Positions 1-9,416 are shown, counted from the first letter of the stretch. The stretch is 64,000 nucleotides of DNA from an uncultured Acidimicrobiales bacterium (GCA_937922785.1 CALAJQ010000013.1:1-64000); one strand, 5' to 3'. Numbers and translations: made by a program. The notes: a model not told the origin generated them from the sequence alone.

Positions 1-587
1 CCCATAATTTCTCGGCGAGCCTTAGAAGCGGAGTCATCCAACAAAGCAACCGGGACATAAGCCGAATCCGGGTCACGCAACATCGAACGAACAATCTGCT
101 CACCACCCTCACCAGCACCAAACACAACAACCCGAAACTTGTTGTCATCTTGGTCAGGTCGGCGATAGCGGTCGGCGATGCGGCGCCAGGCAAACCTGAT
201 TCCGAACATGAACATCAAGACCATTGGAAGGGCAGTGATCAAAGCGCTAGTGGGTACAGGACGATCTAATAGGAGGTAGTTGATGCCCACGACCGGCACA
301 GCCGTGGCCGCCCAGCTCAGAACAAGACTTTCCGCTTCGTCGACTGACCCGATGCGGAATCTGCCTAGACCTTTGACCACGAACAGAGACAAGAAAACTT
401 GGATCGCGCCGGCAATCAGAGCCAGAACAGCCAAGGCACCCCAGTTTGGAATTCTGCCCGCAATGCTGAAGCGCACCGCTGAGGCACATCCGAGGGCGAT
501 CACCCAGGCCGAAATATCAATCGCACCGAGAACGCCTGTTCTGAATCGCAACATCGTCGGAGATGTCACCCTTGTACTTGCCGCCAT
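1..587 (-). CDS. CapD/WbpM-like polysaccharide biosynthesis protein, N-terminal part (cut by window edge)
   Basis: Membrane-bound nucleotide-sugar dehydratase/epimerase family that supplies modified sugar nucleotides for surface polysaccharide. The open frame runs from an ATG at 587 to the window edge (195 whole codons), so the catalytic SDR domain is missing here. Four hydrophobic segments can be read (starting around residues 15, 45, 75 and 105), followed by a cytosolic Rossmann-like start with FRVVVFGAGEGGEQIVRSML, typical of the CoA-binding-like domain of this family. A purine-rich AAGGGA lies just upstream of the ATG. It is the most upstream-oriented member of a minus-strand run with the Wzz-kinase at 660-2321 and the sugar transferase at 2393-4021. 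Which sugar it modifies cannot be told from this part. Confidence 0.85.
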   Translation of the reverse strand, partial: MAASTRVTSPTMLRFRTGVLGAIDISAWVIALGCASAVRFSIAGRIPNWGALAVLALIAGAIQVFLSLFVVKGLGRFRIGSVDEAESLVLSWAATAVPVVGINYLLLDRPVPTSALITALPMVLMFMFGIRFAWRRIADRYRRPDQDDNKFRVVVFGAGEGGEQIVRSMLRDPDSAYVPVALLDDSASKARREIM

Positions 588-659
588 TATGTTCCCTTGA
601 CCTCGTCCGCCAGACGCCCTCTGATACAAGCTACCACCAGGAGTGGTAATGAAGAAAGA

Positions 660-2321
660 CTAATCTCGTCGGAGTAGTCGTGAAACCAATGATTTCTCTT
701 GTTTCTCAATTCCAGCCTCATATCGGTAGCCGTATCGACCGTAGACCGGATCATGCTTGACACCAATAAGCACAACTCCTGCAAGTTCAGCTCCAACCTG
801 CTCCAAGTTGCCTATTGCTCTTGCCAATTGGTCCTGAGTTGTTTTGCCCGCGAATGCCACCACTAACACGGCATCCACATTTCGAGCAATCGTTAAAGCG
901 TCTGCTACAGGCAGCACAGGGGGAGCGTCGAACACAACAAGATCGGCCTCTTTTTCCATGAGGCGGATCACGTCAACAAAGGCCGGACTGCCAACAAAGT
1001 CGCCAGGACTTGGGGGTGGAGAGCCCGAGGGCATGATTACAAGGTTTCCGTCGGCCTCATCGACGTGTAGAACCAACTCATGTAACGGGACGCCGTCTAC
1101 AAGGTGGTTTGACAACCCGGGAACTGCATCGCAGCCAAACACCTGGTGGATGCGCGGTCGTCGAAAATCGACGTCCGCAAGAACCACTTTGGTGCCAACA
1201 GCGGCCATAGACGAAGCAAGATTGGAAGACGTTGTGGTCTTGGCCTCTGACTGGTTTGCGCTGGTAACAAGCAAAGACTGGATGTCCTTGGCTAAGAATG
1301 AGAACTGCAGCGCCGTTCTGATCTGATGGTAACCATCGGCAATTGGACCCTCGGGGTTGTTCAACGCCGAAAGGGCTAACTCGTCTTCGGTTACATACTT
1401 GCCAGCAGAGGGCACCGATCCCAGAACTGGAACTGAGGTGAGAGCTCGCAAATCGTCAACGGTCTTGATCGAACGGTCCAAGTTCTCTGCAAGTAAGGCT
1501 GCACCTGCGCCAAGAATGGATCCTAGAATCAGCCCTAGTGGCAGATTCCGGCTGAGCGGGGCGTTTGACTTGCCGACGGGGGCGAACGCTTTCTGAATGA
1601 TCTGCGCAGTGCCAAGGCTCTGCAACTCGCCGCTGATTTCAAGATTGGTTATTCCGGCTGCAACAGCATTCACCTGAGCATCGACCACCTGAAGCTCGGG
1701 TCCAAGATCCGATAGTTCGCGATCGTATTCTCGTTGAAGTTGTGCTCTGCGCTCATCGGTGATTGCGTTAGCAATCCTGTCTTGAAGTTCGTCAAGCGGT
1801 TCGCGTAGAGTCTGACGCTGCACTCGTAAAGTGATCAATCGGTCGTTGAGCTGGGCAACTGCACTGTCGATGCTTTGTTGAGCTTCAGCCTGACGTCTGG
1901 CAACGTATGAGTCAGCCCAAGCGTTGGCTTCGATTGCGGCTGCTTCAGGTGTAGCTGATCGGGAACGAAAGTTGAGGACGTCAGCGGTTGAGTCTCCAGT
2001 GATAGTGACGTTAGGCAGTTCGCCAAGGGCTGCTATTACAGCGTCTTCGACGGCATCGCCCTGAGCAAAGTTGATTTCGTTAGTCAGTTCCCGACTAAGG
2101 GTTTGGGTATTCGTAAAAGAAGAGTCCAGAGCATCGGTAGCTGCAGATTGCCTCAAGCCGACCTTGGCCGTGCTTGAGTACGACGGAGTCGCCGTTGTTG
2201 TGAGAACAGTCGCAAGTCCGCCGCAAAGAACGAGGGAGGCCAGAACCCACTTCCATCGTCGCCGCAGTATCTGGATGTAGTCGCCAAGATCCAATTCTTG
2301 ACCGACTGTTGCCTCGTTCAT
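660..2321 (-). CDS. Wzz / BY-kinase fusion with degenerate P-loop (polysaccharide co-polymerase)
   Basis: Inner-membrane polysaccharide co-polymerase fused to a cytoplasmic bacterial tyrosine kinase domain; such proteins set chain length and export in Wzy-dependent assembly. Of 553 residues, TM1 is near 25-43, a long extracytoplasmic coiled coil spans about 130-225, TM2 is near 260-278, and the kinase domain spans about 320-525. Walker A-prime (LADVDFRRP, about 381-389) and Walker B (LVVFDAPP, about 461-468) are present. The Walker A position reads ANQSEAKTTTSSNLA (355-369), so the usual GEGK is SEAK and both glycines are gone. The C-terminal tail has a tyrosine cluster (YGRYGYRY). A GAGGA Shine-Dalgarno precedes the ATG. 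Nucleotide binding may be weakened or lost; the family call itself is secure. Confidence 0.9.
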   Translation of the reverse strand: MNEATVGQELDLGDYIQILRRRWKWVLASLVLCGGLATVLTTTATPSYSSTAKVGLRQSAATDALDSSFTNTQTLSRELTNEINFAQGDAVEDAVIAALGELPNVTITGDSTADVLNFRSRSATPEAAAIEANAWADSYVARRQAEAQQSIDSAVAQLNDRLITLRVQRQTLREPLDELQDRIANAITDERRAQLQREYDRELSDLGPELQVVDAQVNAVAAGITNLEISGELQSLGTAQIIQKAFAPVGKSNAPLSRNLPLGLILGSILGAGAALLAENLDRSIKTVDDLRALTSVPVLGSVPSAGKYVTEDELALSALNNPEGPIADGYHQIRTALQFSFLAKDIQSLLVTSANQSEAKTTTSSNLASSMAAVGTKVVLADVDFRRPRIHQVFGCDAVPGLSNHLVDGVPLHELVLHVDEADGNLVIMPSGSPPPSPGDFVGSPAFVDVIRLMEKEADLVVFDAPPVLPVADALTIARNVDAVLVVAFAGKTTQDQLARAIGNLEQVGAELAGVVLIGVKHDPVYGRYGYRYEAGIEKQEKSLVSRLLRRD

Positions 2322-2392
2322 TAGTCCTCGGTTTCAATCGCGTGGGCATGCACTTGCCCAAACACCCCTAGATGTTACAACCAGCTTCGCGG

Positions 2393-4021
2393 CTAGTGGG
2401 GATGGGTAGTTTGAGCGGTGCTACCCACGGTTGTGGGGGCCGTTCGGACTAGATTTTCCGGCTCTAGGTTGGGTTCACGGAGGTCTAACACCACTCCGTA
2501 ATCGGCATCAGCGATTGTGTCGACTCCGCGACCCTTTGTTAGGAATTTCAGCGGCAGTAGGAACACGCTTTCAATTACCTGAGCAACAGTTGCCATCAGA
2601 ATCCTGATGTCGAGGCCAAGGCTCCAGTTCTCCAAATAGTGCAGATCCAAGCGGTGGTAGGCAGCAAAGCTTGCATTGGAACGGGCCTCAACTTGCCAGA
2701 GGCCAGAAATGCCGGGACGGATGTTGAAGCGGGCTCTTAGCTCGCCGTCGAAAGCTGCTTCTTCTTCTGGTAGGGCAGGTCTAGGCCCGACGAGGCTCAT
2801 GTCGCCCTTCAGGACGTTTATTAGCTGAGGTAGCTCATCGATTGAAAGATCGCGGATGAAGCGTCCAACCCTGGTGATCCGAGGGTCGCGAGACAACTTG
2901 AACAACGGGCCGCTGCGCTCGTTTTCCTCTTGCAGCTTCGCCTTCTGAGCCTCGGCGTCAATGACCATAGAGCGGAACTTGATCATGCCGAACATCTCAG
3001 CGTCTAGGCCTGCACGCGTTTGCATGAAGAACACCGGTCCACGATCTTCAAGCTTTATGGCCAGCGCAGTCAGCACAAATACTGGCGCAGCTAGCACCAG
3101 GGCCACTAAAGCTCCAACGACATCCATAACCCGCTTGATGCGATGGGTCCACCCTGGTGCTTGGTGTCTTGTAAGCACTACCAGAGGCTCATGGGCTACC
3201 GACCGTATTCCGTAAGATCCGGCATGGGTGCGCGTTATCCCCGTGGAAAGATAGACGTCGTAGCCGTTGGCGAAAAGGTTTCTTGTTATCTGCCCGAACT
3301 GTTCAGACCTGAACCCGGTGGGAGTAACAACAGCGGCCGCGGCAGAGTGGGCTCGCATCAACTCGGCAGTTCGCTCTACCGGACCGAGCCAGGCCGAACC
3401 GAGACCGTGCTGGCCAGCGATGGTTAGGTCTCCAATTACACCAACCAGCTCTAGCGAACTTTCCGGGTGGTCCTGGATGAGTTCGGCGACTTCATGGGCT
3501 TCGGCTCCGACGCCCACAATTACCACTCGGGCCTTGGAGTCGGTGCGTATTTGGTCTTTAAGCGCCCGGTGAACCCCGCGCCCCAGTAGGAGGGCAGTTA
3601 TCGAAAGCACTGTTCCAATGATGATCTCTGCGGCGCCCAGCTGAAAGTCTGTAAACGCAGCGGTTACGGCCATCATTGCCGAGCCGAAAACACCAGATCG
3701 AGTCAATCCTGCGATTTCGTCGGTTCGTGGAGCAGTGGGCTCCGAATACAGGTCATAACGCTGAAGGGCTAGTCCAGTCGCAAGCGAAACAGCCCCCACA
3801 AGTATCCAGCTTTGTAAATCAGTGCGCGTTTCGACGTCGGTGATGTTGGCCCAAACGAGGGTCCCGCTCCATATCGTCGCCATTGCGATTAGGTCGCCGA
3901 CGCGCAGCTTCCAAAATCTGAACCGTTTACGACGGCTCTGCACACTATTACTAAACAATTCGCCTGGTCTTTCCCGCCTTGATGCCAACCCAGTGTTATC
4001 ACGAGACTGGCAACCAACCAA
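2393..4021 (-). CDS. Polyprenyl glycosylphosphotransferase (WbaP/WcaJ type, long form)
   Basis: Initiating enzyme of exopolysaccharide repeat-unit synthesis: it transfers a sugar-1-phosphate from a UDP-sugar to undecaprenyl phosphate in the membrane. About 542 aa: N-terminal hydrophobic helices (about 40-150), a central nucleotide-binding-like region (KARVVIVGVGAEAHEVAEL), one further hydrophobic helix and the C-terminal catalytic domain with KFRSM, DELPQL, SLVGPRP and RPGISGLWQV. Length matches the long WbaP/CpsE class. The far-upstream start at 4021 is TTG with no clear ribosome site; in-frame TTG/GTG codons about 22-27 codons further in follow a purine-rich stretch and are equally possible. 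Divergent from the epimerase gene at 4186 across a 160-nt gap that must carry both promoters. Confidence 0.92.
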   Translation of the reverse strand: MVGCQSRDNTGLASRRERPGELFSNSVQSRRKRFRFWKLRVGDLIAMATIWSGTLVWANITDVETRTDLQSWILVGAVSLATGLALQRYDLYSEPTAPRTDEIAGLTRSGVFGSAMMAVTAAFTDFQLGAAEIIIGTVLSITALLLGRGVHRALKDQIRTDSKARVVIVGVGAEAHEVAELIQDHPESSLELVGVIGDLTIAGQHGLGSAWLGPVERTAELMRAHSAAAAVVTPTGFRSEQFGQITRNLFANGYDVYLSTGITRTHAGSYGIRSVAHEPLVVLTRHQAPGWTHRIKRVMDVVGALVALVLAAPVFVLTALAIKLEDRGPVFFMQTRAGLDAEMFGMIKFRSMVIDAEAQKAKLQEENERSGPLFKLSRDPRITRVGRFIRDLSIDELPQLINVLKGDMSLVGPRPALPEEEAAFDGELRARFNIRPGISGLWQVEARSNASFAAYHRLDLHYLENWSLGLDIRILMATVAQVIESVFLLPLKFLTKGRGVDTIADADYGVVLDLREPNLEPENLVRTAPTTVGSTAQTTHPH

Positions 4022-4185
4022 TCTTACGCAATGAAAACGTCATATTTCCCGCGAACGTGCCGATGGTGGATTATTACCCAATCCAGGTGAGCCAGATGTT
4101 TGGCCGTCCCGATTAGCGTCAGGTCTAGGTTGGATATACCCCAGAAACAGTCCGAGAACATCGGAATTAGAAAGAGAAGACTTAG

Positions 4186-5160
4186 ATGAGCAAGAAGATT
4201 TTGGTTGCAGGCGGCGGCGGCTTTATTGGTGGCCATTTGGTTGATCGCTTGCTTAAAGAAGGAAACGAAGTCCGGTCAGTTGACGTCAAGAGCTTTGACA
4301 ACTGGTACCAGGTGCACTCTGAAGCGGAGAACCTCGAACTAGACCTGTCGGAAAAAGAAGCCAGCATTAAGGCTGCCGATGGCATGGACGAGATCTACTG
4401 CCTGGCTGCAGACATGGGCGGCATGGGGTTCATTGAAAATAACAAGGCGCTCTGCATGCTTAGCGTCCTTACCAACACCCACTTGCTGATGGCAGCGAAA
4501 GACGCTGGCGTAGGCCGCTATTTCTATGCGTCCTCAGCGTGTGTCTACAACGGTGACAAGCAGACCGACGCCGACGTTATTGCGCTTGCGGAGTCTGACG
4601 CATACCCCGCTTTGCCCGAAGATGGCTACGGCTGGGAGAAGCTTTTCAGTGAGCGCATGTGTCGCCACTTCCGTGAGGACTACGGCATGGAAACTCGCTA
4701 CGCCCGCTACCACAACGTCTATGGCCCAGAAGGCACATGGACCGGCGGCCGCGAAAAGGCACCAGCAGCAATCGCTCGCAAGGTCGCCGAGGCCAAGATC
4801 TCGGGCAACCACACCATCGAAGTTTGGGGCGACGGTCTGCAGACTCGCAGCTTCATGTACGTCGATGACTGCGTGGAGGGTTCGATGCGACTGCTCGCAT
4901 CAGACTTCAACGACGCCATCAACATTGGTTCGTCAGAGCTAATCAGCATCAACGGTTTGGTCGACATGGTCGCCGATATTGCTGGCATCGAAGTGACTCG
5001 AAACCACGACCTGACTGCGCCTCAAGGCGTTCGCGGCCGTAACTCCGACAACACACTCATCAAAGAGGTCATGAACTGGGAGCCCTCAATCTCCCTTCGC
5101 ACTGGCATGGAAAAGACCTACGCCTGGGTCTATGACCAAGTTCTTGCCTCCAAAGGCTAA
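4186..5160 (+). CDS. GDP-mannose 3,5-epimerase
   Basis: Extended short-chain dehydrogenase/reductase that converts GDP-D-mannose to GDP-L-galactose and GDP-L-gulose, familiar from plant ascorbate synthesis and found in some bacteria for polysaccharide sugars. The 324-aa protein has the NAD-binding GGGGFIGG at 9-16, the family signature AADMGGMGFIENN (74-86), the SSACVY stretch with the catalytic-type Cys119, Tyr148 and Lys152 of the YxxxK pair, GGREKAPAA with Lys191, and GDGLQTRSF followed by EGVRGRNSDN-like residues near the end. These extended matches recall plant GME closely, making this more specific than a generic epimerase call. It is followed after 4 nt by the WecG-type glycosyltransferase, with which it is probably cotranscribed. 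Confidence 0.88.
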   Translation: MSKKILVAGGGGFIGGHLVDRLLKEGNEVRSVDVKSFDNWYQVHSEAENLELDLSEKEASIKAADGMDEIYCLAADMGGMGFIENNKALCMLSVLTNTHLLMAAKDAGVGRYFYASSACVYNGDKQTDADVIALAESDAYPALPEDGYGWEKLFSERMCRHFREDYGMETRYARYHNVYGPEGTWTGGREKAPAAIARKVAEAKISGNHTIEVWGDGLQTRSFMYVDDCVEGSMRLLASDFNDAINIGSSELISINGLVDMVADIAGIEVTRNHDLTAPQGVRGRNSDNTLIKEVMNWEPSISLRTGMEKTYAWVYDQVLASKG

Positions 5161-5164
5161 TTAG

Positions 5165-5935
5165 ATGATGGAAACCAAGCCCGCTCACCAGAGGGTCGAT
5201 GTCTTAGGTGTCAACATAAGCGCAGTGAACATTCCGACCGCCGTTGAGGTCATCGGAAACTTCATCGCTGACGACGCCCGGACCTATGTCACCGTTACTA
5301 GCGTCCACGGAGTTGTTGAGTCACAACATGACTCAGAACTCATGGACATCCACAACCGCTCTGGAATGAGTACGCCTGACGGCATGCCACTTGTGTGGTG
5401 CTGCAAGAAGGCGGGCGTGGAGACCTGTGAGCGGACCTATGGCCCTGATCTGATGCTTGCGCTTTGCGAAGAATCGGCGCGCAAGGGCTGGACTAACTAT
5501 CTTTACGGCGCCGGACCCGGCGTTGCCGACGAGCTGGGTAAGCGGCTTGAAGCCGACTACCCAGGCTTCAAGGTAGTGGGCACCCATTGCCCGCCGTTTC
5601 GGCCACTCACCGACGAAGAAGACGCGGCGATCATTGCTGAGATCAACAATCTGAACCCCGACATTGTTTGGGTTGGACTGTCGACGCCTAAGCAGGAGTG
5701 GTGGATGGATGCTCACGTCAACAAGATCAATGCTCGTGTGATGATCGGCGTAGGGGCCGCTTTTGATTTCCACAGTGGAAATACCAAGCAGGCTCCAACC
5801 TGGATGCAAAAGAGTGGTCTCGAGTGGCTGTTCAGATTGGCCACAGAGCCAAAGCGGCTATGGAAGCGCTACTTGCTTGGTCACCCTCAATTTGTTTGGG
5901 GCATGATCAAGCAGCGCCCAAAGATCGCCGACTAG
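5165..5935 (+). CDS. WecG/TagA/CpsF family glycosyltransferase
   Basis: Family GT26 enzymes add a sugar (ManNAc or ManNAcA in the studied members) to a lipid-linked intermediate at the inner face of the membrane. The 256-aa protein shows the family landmarks VTSVHGVVES, STPDGMPLVW with the presumed catalytic Asp, LYGAGPGVADELGKRL, and WVGLSTPKQEWWM followed by GVGAAFDFHSGN. Length is normal for the family. Two ATG codons in tandem (5165 and 5168) are both usable. It follows the GDP-mannose 3,5-epimerase by 4 nt. Its stop codon overlaps tail-to-tail with the stop of the next, opposing gene at the palindromic CTAG of 5932-5935. The donor sugar cannot be inferred. Confidence 0.9.
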   Translation: MMETKPAHQRVDVLGVNISAVNIPTAVEVIGNFIADDARTYVTVTSVHGVVESQHDSELMDIHNRSGMSTPDGMPLVWCCKKAGVETCERTYGPDLMLALCEESARKGWTNYLYGAGPGVADELGKRLEADYPGFKVVGTHCPPFRPLTDEEDAAIIAEINNLNPDIVWVGLSTPKQEWWMDAHVNKINARVMIGVGAAFDFHSGNTKQAPTWMQKSGLEWLFRLATEPKRLWKRYLLGHPQFVWGMIKQRPKIAD

Positions 5936-7095
5936 GTCCCACCTGAGTTGGCGGCGGCGCCAAGCGCGTCGGCCAAAGGCTGTAGAGCATCAAGGCTGAA
6001 ACTCTCACGACACGCCTCATAAGCCGAGTTCTGAATTCGGTTCAACGCGTCCAAGTCATCGATGATGTCTTTGATGGCAGGCGCTATTCCGTCGCGGTTT
6101 TCAACCTCAATTATGTTGGTCCCGGCCGTCAGCGGAAGGCTGTCGGCCGATCCCTTGCCAATCACCAGAGGGACCCTATTGAAGATGAAGTCCAAAGTCT
6201 TTAGTTTGAACCCACCGCCGACGGGCTCATACACAAGGCCAACACGGCATTGATCTAACGCAGCCTGAAAATCCGGGACATATCCCTCAAACTTCACATT
6301 TGGGTGGGCATCCATGATTTCAGCGGGTGGGGGATAGCCGCCGGTAAACACAGTCAGTTCGATGCCCTCGTCAGTGAGCGGCTTCAGCCCCTCCAGAGCC
6401 TCAATCAGGTTGCCAATCTTCGCGTCCCAGAACAAGGTGGAAATAATTGCGATCCTGCGAGGGGTGGCCTCGCTAATGGTTCGGCTCTCCAGTCTGTGGC
6501 CCTTGTAGATAGGCAGCGACAATACTGTTTTGCCGGCGCCACCTCTGACCCCGAGCGATTCGACGTCGGCCTCACTGATCGCACTTACCCCAGCGCATTC
6601 GCCTAGAAGTCGGTTCTCGAGCTTTCGGAGCTTCGCAAGGTCTGCCGTGAACGCCAGCTTCTTTGCTCCCGTCGCTTCGGCCAACATTTTCTTGCGGACC
6701 ATCACTTCATCGTTCTGGGAAAAGTAGAAACTCGGAACGTCGCCGATTGAGTCGATGGCAGCTCCCACTCGTAGATGATTAAACACGACCAGATCTGGCT
6801 GGATCGAGCTAAGCGCTTCCTTAACAGCCTCCTCGTAGTCGGTATCCCAGATTTCCATGACCTTCACAGGATGTTTAACGCTGGCGAGTTTGCGGATCAT
6901 GGACGGGTTGCGGGGTTCCAGCAAGATCCAATTGTCAGGTACTTCAAGCGGCTCGCCGTCGGTGCGGCGCCGGCCAAGAAGCGTGACGTCGTGACCCAGT
7001 TCGGCAACTGCGTCGGTGGTGTCGAGGCTGTAGCGATACATACCATTGTCCGCTGGACGGAAGTAGTGGCCAGCAAGCCAGAGAATTGAAGCCAT
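5932..7095 (-). CDS. Glycosyltransferase, GT4/GT-B-like
   Basis: A two-domain GT-B fold sugar transferase by appearance. The N-terminus MASILWLAGHYFRPADNGMY is the usual glycine-containing start of the acceptor domain, and the C-terminal half has the Rossmann-like pattern RRIAIISTLFWDAKIGN, VKFEGYVPDFQAALDQCRVG and KLKTLDFIFNRVPLVIGKGS, which corresponds to the donor-binding region and the E/K-rich motif of GT4. About 387 aa from the ATG at 7095; a TTG two codons upstream (7101) is possible but less likely. It is divergent from the GT2 gene at 7164. Donor and acceptor are unknown; it lies in a run of five sugar transferases. Confidence 0.8.
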   Translation of the reverse strand: MASILWLAGHYFRPADNGMYRYSLDTTDAVAELGHDVTLLGRRRTDGEPLEVPDNWILLEPRNPSMIRKLASVKHPVKVMEIWDTDYEEAVKEALSSIQPDLVVFNHLRVGAAIDSIGDVPSFYFSQNDEVMVRKKMLAEATGAKKLAFTADLAKLRKLENRLLGECAGVSAISEADVESLGVRGGAGKTVLSLPIYKGHRLESRTISEATPRRIAIISTLFWDAKIGNLIEALEGLKPLTDEGIELTVFTGGYPPPAEIMDAHPNVKFEGYVPDFQAALDQCRVGLVYEPVGGGFKLKTLDFIFNRVPLVIGKGSADSLPLTAGTNIIEVENRDGIAPAIKDIIDDLDALNRIQNSAYEACRESFSLDALQPLADALGAAANSGGT

Positions 7096-7163
7096 AGCCA
7101 ATACACGTTAGGTGAGAAATCACCGTCCCTCAGTCCTTTGGCTAAGGCTGAGATAATCAACTG

Positions 7164-8183
7164 GTGTCTGACTCAAGTGACTTGCCAAATCAAACCCCGG
7201 TAGAACCCTCAGGGTTCACGCTTTCTGACCTGACGATCAATATTTGTACAGTCAACCGGCCTCAACACATGAGAGTTGCAATCGAGTCGCTATTGGAACA
7301 TACGCCCCAGGGTCCGACGCTGCAGCTGGTTCTTAACGAAGCTTCACCCGAGACTTGGCCAGCAATTTCTGACCTAGTCGAGGCCTGGCACGGCCCAACC
7401 AAAGTGGTAGAGATCGAACCTCGCGTTCCGGTTGACGAGTCTCATCAACGTGCTCTCGAGGAATGCCAGACTCCGCTGATCAACTTCATGGGCGACGACG
7501 ACATCATCCTTGGAAATCGTTTTGACGAGGCAATCTCTATCTTCAACGAGAACCCTGGACTGGGCGCGCTTGGCACGTGGGTGCAGAGAATCGGTGGACC
7601 TCCAGATGCGCCTAGATTCCTTGGTCGCATGGACCTCGGCCCGACCACAGTTGAAGAGTGGCGCTCAATGCAGGCTGGCAGCGTTCCGGTTCAGTACTGC
7701 TTCCCAGCAACGATCTTCAGCAAGCAGGCTGCGATAAACGCAGGTGGGTTCGAGGCTCGGTTTGGCTCGGCTATGGATGTTGGACTCAGTGCGCTGATCG
7801 GACGAGAAGTTCTTTGTCTAACCCAGACCAGTCGACTGTTCGGATTTAGGATCCACGACGGCTCGGATTCGGCCCAGAACTTTGCCGCCCAGTTTCACGG
7901 CTGGAACTATCTGCGTGATTGCATCATCGCTTTGGATGCTGGTGAGGTAGAGCCCACTTTTGAACAGTGGCAAGCTGCTCAAGCCGCGCAACCACAATGG
8001 AAGCGATTCCTGTTTGACCAGAACATTCGGAGTCGACATTCGTTCCGCAGAGCGGGGGCGGCGCTTTTGGATCGCCGAATGCTGGACTTTGTTAAGTTTG
8101 GCGGCAAGAGCTTCTTCTATTCGCCGAGGCTGTTCTTCCAGAAGACTTTGGAGCAGATGGGCCGGCGCGCACCGTCTGACTAG
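7164..8183 (+). CDS. Glycosyltransferase family 2
   Basis: GT-A fold, nucleotide-sugar-dependent transferase. The 339-aa protein begins its domain with LTINICTVNRPQHMRVAIES and carries the metal-binding GDDD (within INFMGDDDIILGN, about residues 110-122), preceded by a short SDSSDLPNQTP tail. No membrane segment is evident, unlike processive synthases, so it probably adds single sugars to the lipid-linked repeat unit. Start is GTG at 7164 with a weak AAGG-type ribosome site. It ends one base before the stop codon of the opposing GT4 gene (8184), again with no terminator between the two. Confidence 0.85.
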   Translation: MSDSSDLPNQTPVEPSGFTLSDLTINICTVNRPQHMRVAIESLLEHTPQGPTLQLVLNEASPETWPAISDLVEAWHGPTKVVEIEPRVPVDESHQRALEECQTPLINFMGDDDIILGNRFDEAISIFNENPGLGALGTWVQRIGGPPDAPRFLGRMDLGPTTVEEWRSMQAGSVPVQYCFPATIFSKQAAINAGGFEARFGSAMDVGLSALIGREVLCLTQTSRLFGFRIHDGSDSAQNFAAQFHGWNYLRDCIIALDAGEVEPTFEQWQAAQAAQPQWKRFLFDQNIRSRHSFRRAGAALLDRRMLDFVKFGGKSFFYSPRLFFQKTLEQMGRRAPSD

Positions 8184-9416
8184 CTAGCTTGCATCACGTA
8201 GCTGCTGGTAAACCCCGTCCAAGTACTCAGCCCAGTCTGACCATCGGTTCTTGTGGCTTTGGGCAAGTGCAGCCTTGCCCATCTCCACTCTGAGCTGCGG
8301 GTCTAAGGCAAGAGTCACCATGGCTTCGGCCAGGTCTCTAACCGACTGCTGCGGATTGGACAACGGCACTTTGATTGCCCACGAATCGTCAGTTATGAAG
8401 CCCGGGCCCTGATGGTCAAGAACAACTGCGGGCATACCCCAACGGCTGGCAGCATGGAGGGGGGCTGATCCGTTGTCCCTCAATGAGTTGTAGAGCATGA
8501 TGTCGTTGTTCTCGAAGGCCTCGTCGATGCGGTCTTGCTCGGACCACCCGAGGTCAATTAGAAGAGAGCGATCAACTAGATCTTTGATCTTGTCCGCGTT
8601 GGGTTCTCGGTCTGGACCATCACCGATGAGAGTAAGAACTACGGGCGCCTTCTTGTTGGCCTCGGAGATGGCATCAAGCGCCATCCCCAACCCCTTTCGC
8701 TCTAAGAGCCGACTCATCCACATAACACGCAGTGGTCCGTCGGTGCTTTGTTTGATGGGGGAGTCACGCAGTTCGGAGTCCCCGACGGCATCGTCGAATC
8801 GGGCACGACAATCTGCCACCCCCATCTTCTTCAAAACTTCAGCCGTCTCGGGGTTGGTGGCAACCATGAAGGCGGCGTTTGAAGTAACAGATCGCGTCGT
8901 CGGGTTGAAACGCATCAGATCGACAACTCGGTTGCGGATCTGCTCACCCCTCGGGTGCTGGAGCTCACTCATGTAGGCCTCAGGTGCCTTGACCCCGCCG
9001 CCAACTGGTCCCATGACAAACGGGATACCCAGCTTATGAAACGGAGAACCTTGGATAAGGCTTGACCAACTGAGGTGATGGACCACATCAAAGGGTTCCC
9101 GCTGATGCATCTCTCGAGCTCGCTTCAACGCAGTTCTTAACCATTGCTGATAGCGCACCACCACATATGGCATCACTGGGAGTTTGCTGTCAGTAGGACG
9201 CTGGGCAATATCAATTGACACAAAATTGACATTTTCGGGCGTCTCCACCGAGTTGGGGTCAATCGGTGAAGTCTGGTCCAGCCCGTTACGGAGAACCGTC
9301 ACATCGACACCTTGGCGCCCTAAGTGGACGGCCGTCTCAAACGATGAGCGGGCTTCAGATCCGCCGCTTGGAGAGCAGTTGTGGGCAACAAGAAGTAGTC
9401 GCACTGGGTTGGGCAT
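8184..9416 (-). CDS. Glycosyltransferase family 4
   Basis: GT-B enzyme of the GT4 family. The N-terminal domain starts MPNPVRLLLVAHNCSPSGGS with the glycine-rich loop. The C-terminal domain contains LRVMWMSRLLERKGLGMALD (the R/K pair that contacts the donor diphosphate), VVLTLIGDGPDRE, and a late segment SLRDNGSAPLHAASRWGMPA where the usual EPxGxxxxEA is changed to DNGSAPLHA. A close variant, so retaining activity is likely but the acidic residue is shifted. 410 aa, normal length. ATG start at 9416; it diverges from the beta-helix lipoprotein gene at 9503, leaving 86 nt for promoters. Confidence 0.88.
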   Translation of the reverse strand: MPNPVRLLLVAHNCSPSGGSEARSSFETAVHLGRQGVDVTVLRNGLDQTSPIDPNSVETPENVNFVSIDIAQRPTDSKLPVMPYVVVRYQQWLRTALKRAREMHQREPFDVVHHLSWSSLIQGSPFHKLGIPFVMGPVGGGVKAPEAYMSELQHPRGEQIRNRVVDLMRFNPTTRSVTSNAAFMVATNPETAEVLKKMGVADCRARFDDAVGDSELRDSPIKQSTDGPLRVMWMSRLLERKGLGMALDAISEANKKAPVVLTLIGDGPDREPNADKIKDLVDRSLLIDLGWSEQDRIDEAFENNDIMLYNSLRDNGSAPLHAASRWGMPAVVLDHQGPGFITDDSWAIKVPLSNPQQSVRDLAEAMVTLALDPQLRVEMGKAALAQSHKNRWSDWAEYLDGVYQQLRDAS

